64,000 bases of DNA. Source: Natronolimnohabitans sp. A-GB9 (GTDB lineage Archaea > Halobacteriota > Halobacteria > Halobacteriales > Natrialbaceae). A model generated the notes under the pieces. It was given only the letters and a program-made list of their open reading frames with translations. It did no database searches and was not told the origin of the DNA. Where the stretch lies: contig NZ_JAVDDV010000001.1 in NCBI RefSeq assembly GCF_030848565.1, forward strand, positions 186,001 to 250,000, written 5' to 3'. This document shows, in pieces, positions 1 to 8,717 of this stretch. Made by a program: the position numbers and the translations under genes. Each line of letters starts with the position of its first letter. The stretch's first letter is position 1.

Positions 1-1013
1 GACGGTTCGCTGTCGGTCACGCCCGACGGGGGATTCACGAACACGTCCTCGTAGGCGTCGTCCGGCTCCGGCTCGGGCTGTTCTGTGGCCCACTCGATCG
101 CCTCCTCGACGCGCTCGCGGGCCCGGTCGCGCAGCTCCTCGATCGTCTCGTCGTCGACGCCGTGGGCACGCAGCTCCGACTCGAGGCGTTCGATCGAATC
201 CCGTTGTTCGGCCGCTTCCTGATCTTCCGCCGGACGGTACGCCTCGGGGTCGCCCATGAAATGGCCCATTCGCCGGTGGACCTGTACCTCGAGCAGCGAG
301 GGGCCGTTCCTGTCTCGAGCACGACCGATGGCCTCTCTTGCGGCCTCGTAGACGGCGACGGCGTCGTCGGCGTCGACGCGCGTTCCCGGCATGTCGAACC
401 CGTCGGCACGCCGTGCACCGTTCTCGACGTCCGTGATACGGTCTTTGGGCATGCTGATCGCCCAGTCGTTGTCCTCGACGACGAAGACGACGGGCAGGTT
501 CTGGACGGCCGCCAGGTTCAGCGACTCGAGGAACGCGCCCTGGTCGATCGCGCCCTCTCCGAGGAACGCCACTGCGACGCTGTCGGTGTTTTGTTTTTTC
601 GCGGCCAGTCCGGCACCGACTGCGGGCGGACAGCCCTCGGCGATGATCCCGCTACACGCGAAGTTGACGTCGGGATCGAAGAGGTGCATGTGGCCGCCTT
701 TCCCCTTGCTGGGTCCGCTCTCACGGCCGAAGATCTCGGCGGTCATCCGCTTCAGGTCGACGCCTTTCGCGATGGCGATGTGGTGGGGTCGGTGTGGCGC
801 CGTCACCGTATCGTCATCGCGCAGGTGTTGACAGACGCCCGCGCCGGAGGCCTCGTGGCCCGCTGCGAGGTGTAACTCGCCCGGAATCGGGCCAGCGGAG
901 ATATCGAAGGCGGGCTGTTTCCCGACCAGATACTCCTCTTGCAGTCGCTCTTCGTAGTGACGGGCCGTCACCATCGTCTCGTACATTTCCTGTAACTCGT
1001 TACCAGATACCAT
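1..1013 (-). CDS. 2-oxoacid (pyruvate/acetoin-type) dehydrogenase E1 component, alpha subunit (partial, 3' end outside window)
   Basis: This encodes a thiamine-diphosphate-dependent E1 alpha subunit, which decarboxylates a 2-oxoacid and passes the acyl group to lipoyl E2. About 337 residues are visible from an ATG at 1013 and the frame is still open at base 1. The start reads MVSGNELQEMYETMVTARHY. The ThDP-binding stretch is clear: FLGEGAIDQG, then ESLNLAAVQNLPVVFVVEDN about 30 residues later, matching the family GDG-x-N motif with GEG in place of GDG. Family members are usually 340-370 residues, so little is missing. The E1 beta and E2 genes would be expected just downstream, beyond the left edge. 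The substrate (pyruvate, acetoin or a branched-chain oxoacid) cannot be decided from this fragment. Confidence 0.85.
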   Translation of the reverse strand, partial: MVSGNELQEMYETMVTARHYEERLQEEYLVGKQPAFDISAGPIPGELHLAAGHEASGAGVCQHLRDDDTVTAPHRPHHIAIAKGVDLKRMTAEIFGRESGPSKGKGGHMHLFDPDVNFACSGIIAEGCPPAVGAGLAAKKQNTDSVAVAFLGEGAIDQGAFLESLNLAAVQNLPVVFVVEDNDWAISMPKDRITDVENGARRADGFDMPGTRVDADDAVAVYEAAREAIGRARDRNGPSLLEVQVHRRMGHFMGDPEAYRPAEDQEAAEQRDSIERLESELRAHGVDDETIEELRDRARERVEEAIEWATEQPEPEPDDAYEDVFVNPPSGVTDSEP

Positions 1014-1214
1014 ACTATGCCTGTAAGGCTGATGCGACGAACGGCAAAATAGCTACGCCCCATGGCAGTAGAGCTGAGACGGGCTACTGTAGCGATGCCC
1101 CGACGCGAACGCGACCCGTCCGACTCGCATCAGAACCGACGGACAGCAGCCCGAATGAAGCCACGATAGTAGGCCTCGAGGCTATATACGTTCGTGCTCC
1201 TAACGTTCGATAGA

Positions 1215-1841
1215 ATGTATCTGGACGTGCTCGTTCCGACGGACGGGAGCGACGGGACGCGACGATCGATCAGTCACGGGCTGGCGATCGCCGAGCAGTT
1301 CGATGCGACGATCCACGCGCTGTCGGTCGTCCCGGAAGGCCCACTCGGAACGCTTCAAAGCGACGCGGCGATCGACGCCGCCCACCGTGCAGTCGAGCGA
1401 ATCGAAACCGAAGCCGCGCAGAACGGCGTCGACTCCGAAACGGCGATCGAACAGGGCATCCCCCACGAGGAGATCCTCGCGTACGCCGACGACCACGACG
1501 TCGATATGATCGTCATGGGGACACAGGGCCGGACCGGCCTCGACCGCGTGCTGGTCGGCAGCGTCACCGAACGCGTCGTCCGCATGGCCGACACGCCGGT
1601 CGTGACCGTTCGACTGACCGAGGACGTTCGGATCGGGGACGCCGACGAGGCCGAACGGATCGCTCGCGAGGCAGTCGCCGCCGAGGAGAAGTCGATTACG
1701 GCGGACGAGCCCACCGTCCTCGAGGCCCCACATCGGACCAGCGCGTCCTGGATCGTTCCCCTCGAGACCGAGTCGGGATCCGTCCACGTCCACGTCGATG
1801 CGCTCTCCGGCGAGGCACGGATCGCGAGACGGAACGAGTAG
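1215..1841 (+). CDS. Universal stress protein (UspA family) with C-terminal extension
   Basis: A 208-residue cytosolic UspA-fold protein. The N-terminal 140 residues form one Usp domain: it starts MYLDVLVPTDGSDGT and carries the ATP-binding signature G-x2-G-x9-G-S/T (GTQGRTGLDRVLVGS). About 65 acidic residues follow the domain and match no motif I know. I chose the ATG at 1215 because the beta-1 strand of the fold begins immediately there; an in-frame upstream start at 1194 would add seven residues that are not Usp-like. It stands alone in the + orientation, divergent from the E1 alpha gene. Usp proteins bind nucleotides and respond to stress; the client of this one is unknown. Confidence 0.85.
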   Translation: MYLDVLVPTDGSDGTRRSISHGLAIAEQFDATIHALSVVPEGPLGTLQSDAAIDAAHRAVERIETEAAQNGVDSETAIEQGIPHEEILAYADDHDVDMIVMGTQGRTGLDRVLVGSVTERVVRMADTPVVTVRLTEDVRIGDADEAERIAREAVAAEEKSITADEPTVLEAPHRTSASWIVPLETESGSVHVHVDALSGEARIARRNE

Positions 1842-2009
1842 CTCTGACGTCATAACGCCGGCAAGCGGCCGCGTGACGGCTCGTATCCGTAGCCTACCGG
1901 TCGTGTATCGTGTCCGTTCGATCCGTAACGACACCCATCCGATCTGCATCAGCAAACGAATAGTTTCAATATCAAATTTGGTCGAGCAACGGTAGGGTAA
2001 CTTTTTGCT

Positions 2010-3182
2010 GTGAGTTCGGGTCGAAACCAGGAGGAGGCCAGACGCGTGAACAGACGATCGATTCTGAAAGGGGCTGCTGTTGGAGGTATCGTCCCGGCGA
2101 CGTACGTCGGTACAAGGCGGTTCGGGAGCGAGGAGACCGCCGCCGAAGCGACCACCGAACGGACGACGTCCGCGAAACCCGACGCCGAGGAAACGGACGC
2201 CGACGAAGACAAAACGGCGGTATCGATCCGGATCGTCGACGTTCCCGACGCGATCCCCGGCGGCGCGTTCCTCGAGTGGAGCGTCGAAGTCACGAACCCG
2301 ACCGATCAGCCAGTCCGCCCGACTCTCGAGTACGCCGTCGACGGCGAGTCGGCCGGAAGCGTCACGCTGACCGTCGATCCCGGCGAGACGGAGCGGCCGT
2401 TCCCGGTAAGCGTCCCGACTGAACCCGTCGCCGAGGACCGTCCGCTCGAGATCCACGTCGAGACCGAGACCGACGTCGACACGGCGACGGTCACGCTGCT
2501 TGGCGTCGACGAGTTGGCTCCCGATCTGCTGTTTCCCGATCGAGAGCTTCGAGTCCGGCCCGGAACCACGGTTCACTTCGAGGTCGGCGCCGTCGACCCC
2601 GAGACACCGCAGACGACGAGTTGGTGGGTCGACAGCGAGAACGTCGGCGACTCGCTCGGGGCGTGGCAGGCGACGTACTTCGCCGATCAGGGCGCCCACT
2701 ACTGGCAGGAGACGTTCGACGAGCCGGGGACCTACGAGGTCGCCGCTTCCGTCGCTGTCGACGACGAACGGTACCGGGCGAGTTGGACCGTCGAGGTCGC
2801 CGAGACGCGACCAGAGGGGCTCGCCGATCCCGTCATCGAGGCCGGACGCCCGGCGCCGGGCGTCCTCGAGGTCGGCCCTGACGAAGCGGTCGACCTCGAG
2901 ATCGACGTCGCTGATCCGGACGGGAACCTCGACCGGGTCGTCTGGTGGCTCACGCAGGCCGATACGATCCTCGGGGTGAGCGAGGTTTCCGGCGAGTGGG
3001 ATACGGCCACGCTATCGGTCGACGGTGGGCTCTGTCACACCTGTGCGATCATCCCCTGGGTGATCACGGGCGACGGCACGTTCACCGACGCGCCGGTGTG
3101 GGTCGTCGACCACCCCGGTCTCGAGTCGCCCGAACTCGGTGACGACATCGGTCTCGGAGACGAGCACGGCTTCGGACGGTAG
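2010..3182 (+). CDS. Tat-exported protein with Ig/CARDB-like repeats, function unknown
   Basis: A 390-residue acidic protein. An N-terminal twin-arginine signal (VNRRSILKGAAVGG, then a hydrophobic stretch) predicts folded export. Translation may start at the GTG at 2010 or at the GTG at 2046, directly before the RR motif. After an acidic, Thr-rich linker (about residues 40-65) come two or three beta-rich modules of roughly 90 residues, with phrases such as WSVEVTNPTDQPV and DEPGTYEVAASV that resemble CARDB or PKD-like folds. A CHTC pair lies about 45 residues from the end. There is no catalytic motif and no C-terminal anchor. The gene stands alone, so context does not suggest a role. Confidence 0.7.
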   Translation: MSSGRNQEEARRVNRRSILKGAAVGGIVPATYVGTRRFGSEETAAEATTERTTSAKPDAEETDADEDKTAVSIRIVDVPDAIPGGAFLEWSVEVTNPTDQPVRPTLEYAVDGESAGSVTLTVDPGETERPFPVSVPTEPVAEDRPLEIHVETETDVDTATVTLLGVDELAPDLLFPDRELRVRPGTTVHFEVGAVDPETPQTTSWWVDSENVGDSLGAWQATYFADQGAHYWQETFDEPGTYEVAASVAVDDERYRASWTVEVAETRPEGLADPVIEAGRPAPGVLEVGPDEAVDLEIDVADPDGNLDRVVWWLTQADTILGVSEVSGEWDTATLSVDGGLCHTCAIIPWVITGDGTFTDAPVWVVDHPGLESPELGDDIGLGDEHGFGR

Positions 3183-3337
3183 GTCGCAGTCGCGGTCGAC
3201 GGTCGTCTGGTCTCTGCCGACGTTGCCCCCCCTCGCACTCGTGAACGTATCGGTGTTCGCTATAGGAGTCACTGAACGTCACTGCATACCCGTCACGTAG
3301 TCGTCGTGCGATCGGTGTGTCAATCGTTCCAGTTGTT

Positions 3338-3446
3338 ATACTGTTGGACAGCACGATTCACCGTCGGTTGCACGACTGCGGCCGTCTCCGACGAGGACGG
3401 CCATGAATCCGCGACCGACGGGTCATTGACTGCTGTCCGACAGTAT
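3338..3446. repeat. MITE-like palindromic element, family A, copy 1
   Basis: A ~109 bp imperfect palindrome. It begins ATACTGTTGGACAGCA and ends TGCTGTCCGACAGTAT, so the 16-bp ends are inverted copies with one mismatch. The inside is also partly palindromic (GACTGCGGCCGTC facing GACGGCCATG). A near-identical copy lies at 16011-16120. No frame is open across it and I could not find a convincing target-site duplication. The form fits a non-autonomous transposable element. Confidence 0.75.
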
Positions 3447-3490
3447 TACTGTAGTCGACCGCCACTCGAGAGGGAGTTACTCTCTGCCAA

Positions 3491-3727
3491 CATGATTGGC
3501 CAACAAACATATCTGGACTAACGACGTTCGTTCGAACGACGAGGGTGGAACACCAGTCGTTGCCAGAGGGGGTTCCGGCTCTGAGACAGCAACCTCGTCG
3601 TTCCAACGTCGGCCGGTTTCGGCTGACCGTTCGATACTTGTGACACCGTCCGCTGTTCACGGACACTGTTGTGTTCATCGGACTCGGGATCGAAACACGT
3701 CGTGTGATACGGTCTCCTGTAGTCAGT
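3491..3727. repeat. ~236 bp direct repeat, copy 1
   Basis: This segment is about 85-90% identical to 6202-6437 in the same orientation, beginning CATGATTGG and running to ATACGGTCTCC. A one-base indel (AACCTCGTCG versus AACCCTCGTCG) plus other changes shift every reading frame between copies, so it is probably non-coding. Its right end resembles the terminus of the palindromic family B elements elsewhere in the window. The two copies bracket an AT-rich accessory segment. Confidence 0.75.
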
Positions 3728-3774
3728 TACCGCCACCACTAGTGTCAGTCGATGTGATCGACTGAGCCTTCATT

Positions 3775-4199
3775 TCAGTCGTCGTGTTCATCGAATTGGA
3801 CATGAGAGGTGCGATTGGTTGCACTGTCGGCGTCAGGGTGACGACCGCAATGAGGACAGGGCTTCCCTGACCGGGCTTCGTCGATGAACCCGGACGCAAG
3901 AATCGAGGCGGGGAGCGCAAACATCCCGATTCCGAGGATGGCTGTTAGGCCGCCGAATAGCTGTCCGACCGCGGTCACAGGGTATATATCACCGTATCCG
4001 ACAGTCGTGAGGGTGATGATGCCCCACCAGAGCGTCTGCGGGATGGATGTGAACGTTTCCAGCTGGGCCTGGTGTTCGACGAGGTAGACGAGACTAAACG
4101 TAGTGACGAGCAGTACACTGTTGACGACTGTCACGACCATCAGATCACGCTTTTTCCAGTCAAGGACGCGAACGAAGATTGTAAGCGACGTCGAATACG
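3775..4199 (-). pseudogene. Truncated voltage-gated-type K+ channel (S4/S5, pore and S6 only)
   Basis: This is the C-terminal half of a six-helix potassium channel. From an internal ATG at 4140 it reads about 121 residues: a hydrophobic S5 helix (VVNSVLLVTTFSLVYLV), the pore helix and selectivity filter TLTTVGYGDIYP, the S6 helix (GLTAILGIGMFALPASI), and a short tail with CPHCGRH. In frame upstream, residues such as YSTSLTIFVRV look like the end of S4, and homology stops near 4199. At that point the sequence changes to an Orc1/Cdc6 fragment in another frame. Segments S1-S3 and most of S4 are missing, so a voltage-sensing channel cannot be made. A short two-helix pore protein from the internal ATG is conceivable. 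Confidence 0.7.
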
Positions 4200-4440
4200 T
4201 TGCGGGTCTTCCCGGAGCACTCGAGTAGCGACCACTCGAGTCCGAAGCGTTGGCGGAGATAGCGAAGGATGTATCGCGCTGAGGCTGTCTTCCCGACGCC
4301 GCTGGGGCCGTAGATGAGGATGTCCTCGGCGCGCTGGCCGTGCTCTGTCGGGGCGAGGAGCCTCGAGAGCGACTGGAGTTCGTCGTGCCGATGGAGGATG
4401 TCGGCTTCGTACTCGTCGTCGAAGATCCACCGATTCTTAC
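4200..4440 (-). pseudogene. Orc1/Cdc6-family replication initiator, N-terminal fragment
   Basis: Read on the minus strand from about 4440, this stretch translates as IFDDEYEADILHRHDE, then LQSLSRLLAPTEHGQRAEDI, the Walker A GPSGVGKTASAR, and FGLEWSLLECSGKTR. That order is typical of the first ~90 residues of haloarchaeal Orc1/Cdc6 AAA+ proteins. Homology ends close to 4200, where the K+ channel fragment begins in a different frame. No in-frame start codon is seen: a TAA lies a few codons upstream. Walker B, the sensors and the winged-helix domain are absent. It is a broken fragment, probably left by recombination, and not a working initiator. Confidence 0.7.
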
Positions 4441-4472
4441 TTATAGACGACTGTTTTGGTTACTGTCATAAT

Positions 4473-4667
4473 ATGGGTGGCGGGCATCGTTTCGAAACAG
4501 TTGTCGAAGCGTACACCAGTCAGTCGACAAGAGTCTTCTATGAGGCTGCTCTCTATGCAGATTCTGCACTCCTCGCGATTTTCACACTCTTAGTGTGTTA
4601 TCGCTGCTGGGAATTCATCAAATACGAACTCAAGATGCCAGATCAAGCAGATTGGCCTCAAAACTAG
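4473..4667 (+). CDS. Small single-helix membrane protein, unknown
   Basis: A possible 64-residue protein starting MGGGHRFETVVEAYTSQSTR. One strongly hydrophobic helix (ALLAIFTLLVCYRCWEFI) is followed by a short polar tail. The start lies just after the Orc1/Cdc6 fragment on the other strand. Codon use is less GC-biased than in neighbouring core genes, in keeping with the accessory island. I recognise no family. The frame could be fortuitous, so confidence is low. Confidence 0.35.
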   Translation: MGGGHRFETVVEAYTSQSTRVFYEAALYADSALLAIFTLLVCYRCWEFIKYELKMPDQADWPQN

Positions 4668-4821
4668 CGTTGGCGGTGAGTCATCCCAGTCGTTGATCTC
4701 TTCACCGAAATCCTGAATATGCGACCTCATTGAGTGGATATCATCGCCAATTCTGATTTACAGTGTTCGCTTGCATATCTTAGTACCTTGAACAAATTAT
4801 TTTGATTACTCATTATAATAG

Positions 4822-4852
<31 letters not shown>

Positions 4853-4872
4853 TGTATTTAGAACCAAAATGT

Positions 4873-5799
4873 ATGGAGAGAAGAAAAATCCTCCAAGCGA
4901 TTGGCGTATCCAGTGCACTGTCCGCGAGTATCGGAACTGCCTCAGCGAAAGATTCCGACGGTGACGATTTCAAGCAGGATATGCGTCATGCCCTAAAGAT
5001 TGGGCATTCAAGGGGTAAGGAAGCCAGAGAAAAGTTCTTTGAAGAGAATGGGTATTCATACACTTCAAAGACTATTGAGAAATCGATTTCACTCGGATCT
5101 GATGACAGTCAAACTGAGGATGAGGTGTCCACAGAGGCTATCAACGATCCGAAGGATGGTGGAATACGAGTAACAATCGGTGCCACTGAAGGTAGAGATC
5201 CTCCAGAGTCAGCAGACCTATTTGCTTGGGTGTCTGTTGACTACAAGTTCTCAGCAACGTGTGCTGGTCAGGAGTTCATTGGTGATAGTTCCGGAGAGGA
5301 TCCAAAGGATGCACTCGGTATCGCATGGAACTCTCGACAAAATGAATACTTCAGACTAGCCGATGATGGTGGGGAAAGTGCGATGGAAGCAATTGGCAGT
5401 AATGTATCTTGGTACGAGGATATGCACGAGCCAGTAGTTGGGAGAACTGTATTTAGATTCAACGATAGCGATAGCTACTCTGACTGGGTGTCAGACAATG
5501 TAGATAATACTGACTGTGGATTACTTAATGCTGGAGAGAAAGTAGTTGGACCTTATCCTGGTGGAACGTGTGGCGTTTATCTCACTACTTATGGAGACCA
5601 TGATCCTGACGAACGTGTTGTACGTGCCTCGTATACGCACGCTCATGCAACAGTCGATGTTGCAACGTCGTTGAGCTTTACTTCATCAGGTCCAGGAATC
5701 GAAGTTACTCCAGAATATCGTACTGATTATGATAGGATTGCTACGGATCCAGATGGTGATGATCTTGAAGTCTACCAATCAGAGCTAATATCGTTCTAA
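4873..5799 (+). CDS. Low-GC exported protein, unknown function
   Basis: A 308-residue protein starting MERRKILQAIGVSSALSASI and followed by GTASA, an export signal of Tat type with a likely cleavage site after ASA. An upstream in-frame ATG at 4852 would add seven residues, but the RR motif argues for 4873. The mature part is acidic, with four cysteines (ATCAG, DCGLL, TCGVY) that could form disulphides outside the cell, and a His-rich phrase ASYTHAHATVDV. Codon use is AT-rich compared with the core genes in the window, which suggests recent acquisition. It lies between the two 236 bp direct repeats. I do not recognise a family. Confidence 0.65.
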   Translation: MERRKILQAIGVSSALSASIGTASAKDSDGDDFKQDMRHALKIGHSRGKEAREKFFEENGYSYTSKTIEKSISLGSDDSQTEDEVSTEAINDPKDGGIRVTIGATEGRDPPESADLFAWVSVDYKFSATCAGQEFIGDSSGEDPKDALGIAWNSRQNEYFRLADDGGESAMEAIGSNVSWYEDMHEPVVGRTVFRFNDSDSYSDWVSDNVDNTDCGLLNAGEKVVGPYPGGTCGVYLTTYGDHDPDERVVRASYTHAHATVDVATSLSFTSSGPGIEVTPEYRTDYDRIATDPDGDDLEVYQSELISF

Positions 5800-5925
5800 C
5801 CGTCAACTGATGGGTGAAATCAGACGCAAGCGATTTCACCCTGCAGTTCAGACTTTGACCACCACTAGTATAGAATATTATGATATATAGGAGAATTTAT
5901 TATATTAGACTATATATGATATTGT

Positions 5926-6102
5926 ATGGTATTCGAAAATAATCAAACTGGAATGCTTTTTGGTATTCAGATAACAATAGTAGGATTGGCATTTTTACAA
6001 ATCGTTGCACTTGAAGATGCTTTTTTTAACCTGTTCCTTTTCGGAGTCGCATGTATCGTCGGCGGGACTGCACTGACGGTTGCTGAGGTGGTGCGGTCAT
6101 GA
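5926..6102 (+). CDS. Small two-helix membrane protein, unknown
   Basis: A 58-residue protein from ATG 5926 to TGA 6102, starting MVFENNQTGMLFGIQ. It has two hydrophobic helices: one around ITIVGLAFLQIVAL and one around FFNLFLFGVACIVGGTALTV. The pattern of a short polar start, two helices and a VVRS end is common among small haloarchaeal membrane proteins. Codon use is AT-rich like the gene upstream, and the sequence before it is very AT-rich and could hold its promoter. No function can be proposed. Confidence 0.5.
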   Translation: MVFENNQTGMLFGIQITIVGLAFLQIVALEDAFFNLFLFGVACIVGGTALTVAEVVRS

Positions 6103-6201
6103 AAGACGAGAACGTACCGATCGTGGCGCCGATAGCGCCGGTACAACCGTTCGATTGCCGGTAAATAGCTACAGCAGTCCGTATCAGTCGCACTCCACCA
6201 C

Positions 6202-6437
6202 CATGATTGGGCGATAAACATATCAGTAGTAACGATGTTCATTCGAACGACGAGGGTGGAACACCAGTCGTTGCCAGAGGGGGTTCCGGCTCTGAGACAG
6301 CAACCCTCGTCGTTCCAACGTCGGCCGTTTTCGGCGGACGTTTCGATGGTTGTGACACCGTCCGATGTCTACGGACACTGTCGTCTGTCATCGGACTCGG
6401 TACCGCAACACGTCGTGTGATACGGTCTCCCGCAATC
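6202..6437. repeat. ~236 bp direct repeat, copy 2
   Basis: The partner of 3491-3727 in the same orientation. The best-conserved core covers TTCGAACGACGAGGGTGGAA through the CCAGAGGGGGTTCCGGCTCT stretch, then CACGTCGTGTGATACGGTCT near the right end. The copies differ by scattered substitutions and at least one indel. Together they bracket about 2.5 kb holding the channel/Orc1 chimera and two low-GC genes. Confidence 0.75.
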
Positions 6438-6782
6438 CATTGCTCGAAGCCCACCGTCGAGAGCGGCAAGCGCTCTCCAACTCAGCGTGGTCTTCGAGAA
6501 ATGCGCCACTATCCTTATTCTTGGGCAGTAACAACCGTCAAACGGCGGGGCGGGGAGACAGATTGTCGTTGTCTCCAGCCACCCCACAGTTGACACACCA
6601 CCTCGCCACCGCGACCGGGGATTGCCACATCCCCTTCGCCTGACTCAGCACAATACGTTCCACCGCCACAGGGGCATCGGTTCCCCAAGCGGTGGGTTCG
6701 TGCCATCCGTTGAACTGTTGGTTCGGCTTACTGGAGCAGTGTATCTCCCAAAAGTCGGGATGCCAGCAGGTAGAGAATTCAA
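6438..6782. other. Intergenic region with a possible zinc-ribbon gene remnant
   Basis: No complete gene is convincing here. On the minus strand an ATG at 6706 opens a frame starting MARTHRLGNRCPCGGGTYC. One frame over, near the 3' part, the sequence reads RWCVNCGVAGDN and then ends after about ten residues. The two halves together resemble a small CPxCG zinc-ribbon protein broken by a frameshift, but I cannot confirm a family. Confidence 0.3.
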
Positions 6783-6855
6783 GCCAGGGGTGGGATTTGA
6801 ACCCACGAAGTCTCGATTACAAGTCGAGTGCATGAACCGCCCATGCTCCCCTGGC
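6783..6855 (-). tRNA. tRNA-Thr (anticodon TGT)
   Basis: Minus-strand cloverleaf. The acceptor stem is GCCAGGG with CCCTGGC. The D stem is GCAT/ATGC. The anticodon stem CTCGA/TCGAG encloses the loop CTTGTAA, giving anticodon TGT. The T arm is GTGGG-TTCAAAT-CCCAC. CCA is not encoded and no intron is seen. It marks the right border of the accessory island. Confidence 0.95.
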
Positions 6856-6866
6856 GCAGTTCGTCC

Positions 6867-7394
6867 TTATTCGTCCTCCTTTGAGTGTGTATCGTTTTCG
6901 GATCGGCCGCCCTCGGCCGTTATGTCCCGCGTCATCGCGACGCGATACGTCTCGTACCCCCGATGCTCGTAGAAGCGGCGTGCGGCCTCGTTTTCGGCCA
7001 TCACCTCGAGAACGACGGCGTCAGCGCCCTGATCGGCGAGTTCGGCCTCGGCGGCCTCGAGCAACGCCGCACCCAGCCCCTGATCACGGTAGGCGGCTTC
7101 GACGTAGATGTTCGAGAGCAGTCCGCGGGTCGTATCGAGCTCGAGCGAGCCGCGCTCGAGGGAAAACGACGCGAAGCCGACGATCCGGCCGGCGTCGCGG
7201 GCGACGAGCAGCCCGTCGTTGACCTGGTGGGCCGCGAGCGTCTCCCGCATCGTCTCGCGGTTGGCATCGGCGCGGATCACCGAGTCGTGGCTCCGCTGGT
7301 CGCGGGCGAGGCGGACCCACAGCTCCGTAACCGCCTCGAGATCGCTCGGTCTCGCGAGTTCAATCGTCGGCCGGCTGTTGCTGTTTGGGTCCAT
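6867..7394 (-). CDS. GNAT-family N-acetyltransferase
   Basis: A 175-residue acetyl-CoA-dependent N-acetyltransferase of the GNAT fold. The acetyl-CoA loop is visible as YRDQGLGAALLEAAE, which fits the family R/Q-x-x-G-x-G/A motif. The beta-4/beta-5 region (SNIYVEAAYRD) and the typical end ARRFYEHRGYETYRVAM are also present. It starts 35 bases inside the 3' end of pgk, in the same direction, so the two are probably cotranscribed and translationally coupled. The substrate is unknown. Confidence 0.85.
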   Translation of the reverse strand: MDPNSNSRPTIELARPSDLEAVTELWVRLARDQRSHDSVIRADANRETMRETLAAHQVNDGLLVARDAGRIVGFASFSLERGSLELDTTRGLLSNIYVEAAYRDQGLGAALLEAAEAELADQGADAVVLEVMAENEAARRFYEHRGYETYRVAMTRDITAEGGRSENDTHSKEDE

Positions 7395-8586
7395 CCTCGA
7401 GTGCGGTCACGGCGGGCAGCGGTTCCGCGGTGAGCATCCGCAAGGCGGCACCGCCGCCGGTACTGACGTGGGAAAAGCCCTCGACGCCGAGTCGCCGCAA
7501 CGCGGAAGCGGTGTCGCCGCCGCCGACGATGCTGGTATCGACGTCGGTCGCGGCGCCGTAGAGCTGTCGAGTGCCTTTCTCGAAGGCCTCGTCCTCGAAG
7601 ACGCCGGCGGGACCGTTCAGGATGACCGTTCCCGCGTCCTCGAGGAGGCGCTGGTAGTAGGTAAGCGTCGAGTCGCCGATGTCCATGGCGGCCTCCCCGT
7701 CTTCCGGCGGCAAGGCGTTGACGCCGATCTCGTAGCGCTCTCCGTCGCGTTCGACTGCGACGTCACGCGGGAGCGCGATACTGTCGCCGTAGGCATCGAG
7801 GAGATCGCGGGCCCGGTCGATCTCGTCCCAGTAGCCCTGATCGTAGATGAAGTCGGTACTGTCGTCGCCGAGGTCGACGCCGTCAGCGACGAGGAAGACG
7901 TTGCCGACGACGCCGGCGGTGAGGACGTGATCGGCCAGCCCCTTCTCTAGAACCGACCAGGCGACGTCGATCGAGTCGGGTACCTTCGCGCCGCCCAGGA
8001 CGTAGATCCGGGGCTCGGGGGTCTCCTCGATCGATCCGAGGACGTCCAGTTCCGACTCCATCACCCGGCCCGCATAGCCCGGTAGGACGGTCGGAAAGCC
8101 GACCAGCGAGGGCTGTGAACGGTGAGCCGCAGCGAAGGCGTCGTTGACGTAGACGTCGAGTGCCGGTGCCAGCCCCTCGACGAGGTGGGTGCACGCGGCA
8201 CGTTCGGGTTCGAACTCCATGTACTCCTCGCTGTAGAAGCGAGTGTTCTCGAGGACGACGCAGTCGCCGTTTTCGAGGGCGCCGACGGCCTCACAGGCGG
8301 CGTCGCTGAACGTCGCATCCACGTAGTCGACCGGTCGGTCGAGCAGTTCCGAGAGCCGTTCGGCGTGGGGTTTCAGAGAGACGAAATCGTCACCGCCAGG
8401 TCGACCCTGGTGTGCGAGGACGGCGACTCGACCGCCGCGCTCGAGCAGTTCCGAGAGAGTATCGACGTGGGCACGCAGTCGGGCGTCGTCGGCGAGAGCA
8501 CCGTCGTCGCCGATCGGACTGTTGATATCGATTCGGACGCCGACGGTGGTCCCTTCGACGTCGAGGTCGTCGAGGGTATCGGTCAT
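7360..8586 (-). CDS. pgk: Phosphoglycerate kinase
   Basis: A 408-residue glycolytic and gluconeogenic enzyme that transfers phosphate between 1,3-bisphosphoglycerate and ADP. Expected features are VRIDINSPI near the N terminus (the family RxDxNVP-type substrate motif), GRPGG in the first domain, the nucleotide-loop stretch VLGGAKVPDS, and the late glycine-rich motif SIVGGGDTASAL followed by HVSTGGGAAL. I chose the ATG at 8586 (MTDTLDDLDVEG); a start five codons earlier is less likely because homology begins here. The protein has the shortened loops usual for haloarchaeal Pgk. A GNAT gene overlaps its end. Confidence 0.93.
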   Translation of the reverse strand: MTDTLDDLDVEGTTVGVRIDINSPIGDDGALADDARLRAHVDTLSELLERGGRVAVLAHQGRPGGDDFVSLKPHAERLSELLDRPVDYVDATFSDAACEAVGALENGDCVVLENTRFYSEEYMEFEPERAACTHLVEGLAPALDVYVNDAFAAAHRSQPSLVGFPTVLPGYAGRVMESELDVLGSIEETPEPRIYVLGGAKVPDSIDVAWSVLEKGLADHVLTAGVVGNVFLVADGVDLGDDSTDFIYDQGYWDEIDRARDLLDAYGDSIALPRDVAVERDGERYEIGVNALPPEDGEAAMDIGDSTLTYYQRLLEDAGTVILNGPAGVFEDEAFEKGTRQLYGAATDVDTSIVGGGDTASALRRLGVEGFSHVSTGGGAALRMLTAEPLPAVTALEDGPKQQQPADD

Positions 8587-8717
8587 TATCCACAGGTGCA
8601 TCGTGGCCCCCGAAAGGTCTTTCTATCGGAGACATCACTGTCGGTGGCTGTTGACACGGCACATTACGGTCGTGCATCACTGATGACGGACGAGAAGGCC
8701 GCGGCGCTTGAGTCCCA

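Noticed and set aside
1200-2699. Long minus-strand open frame (499 codons) antisense to the universal stress protein and the Tat protein
   Set aside because: Typical GC-rich antisense shadow: Arg/Asp-rich with no domain, while both + strand genes have clear motifs.
3496-3765. Open frames within the 236 bp direct repeats
   Set aside because: An indel and substitutions shift the frame between the two copies, so selection for a protein is not evident.
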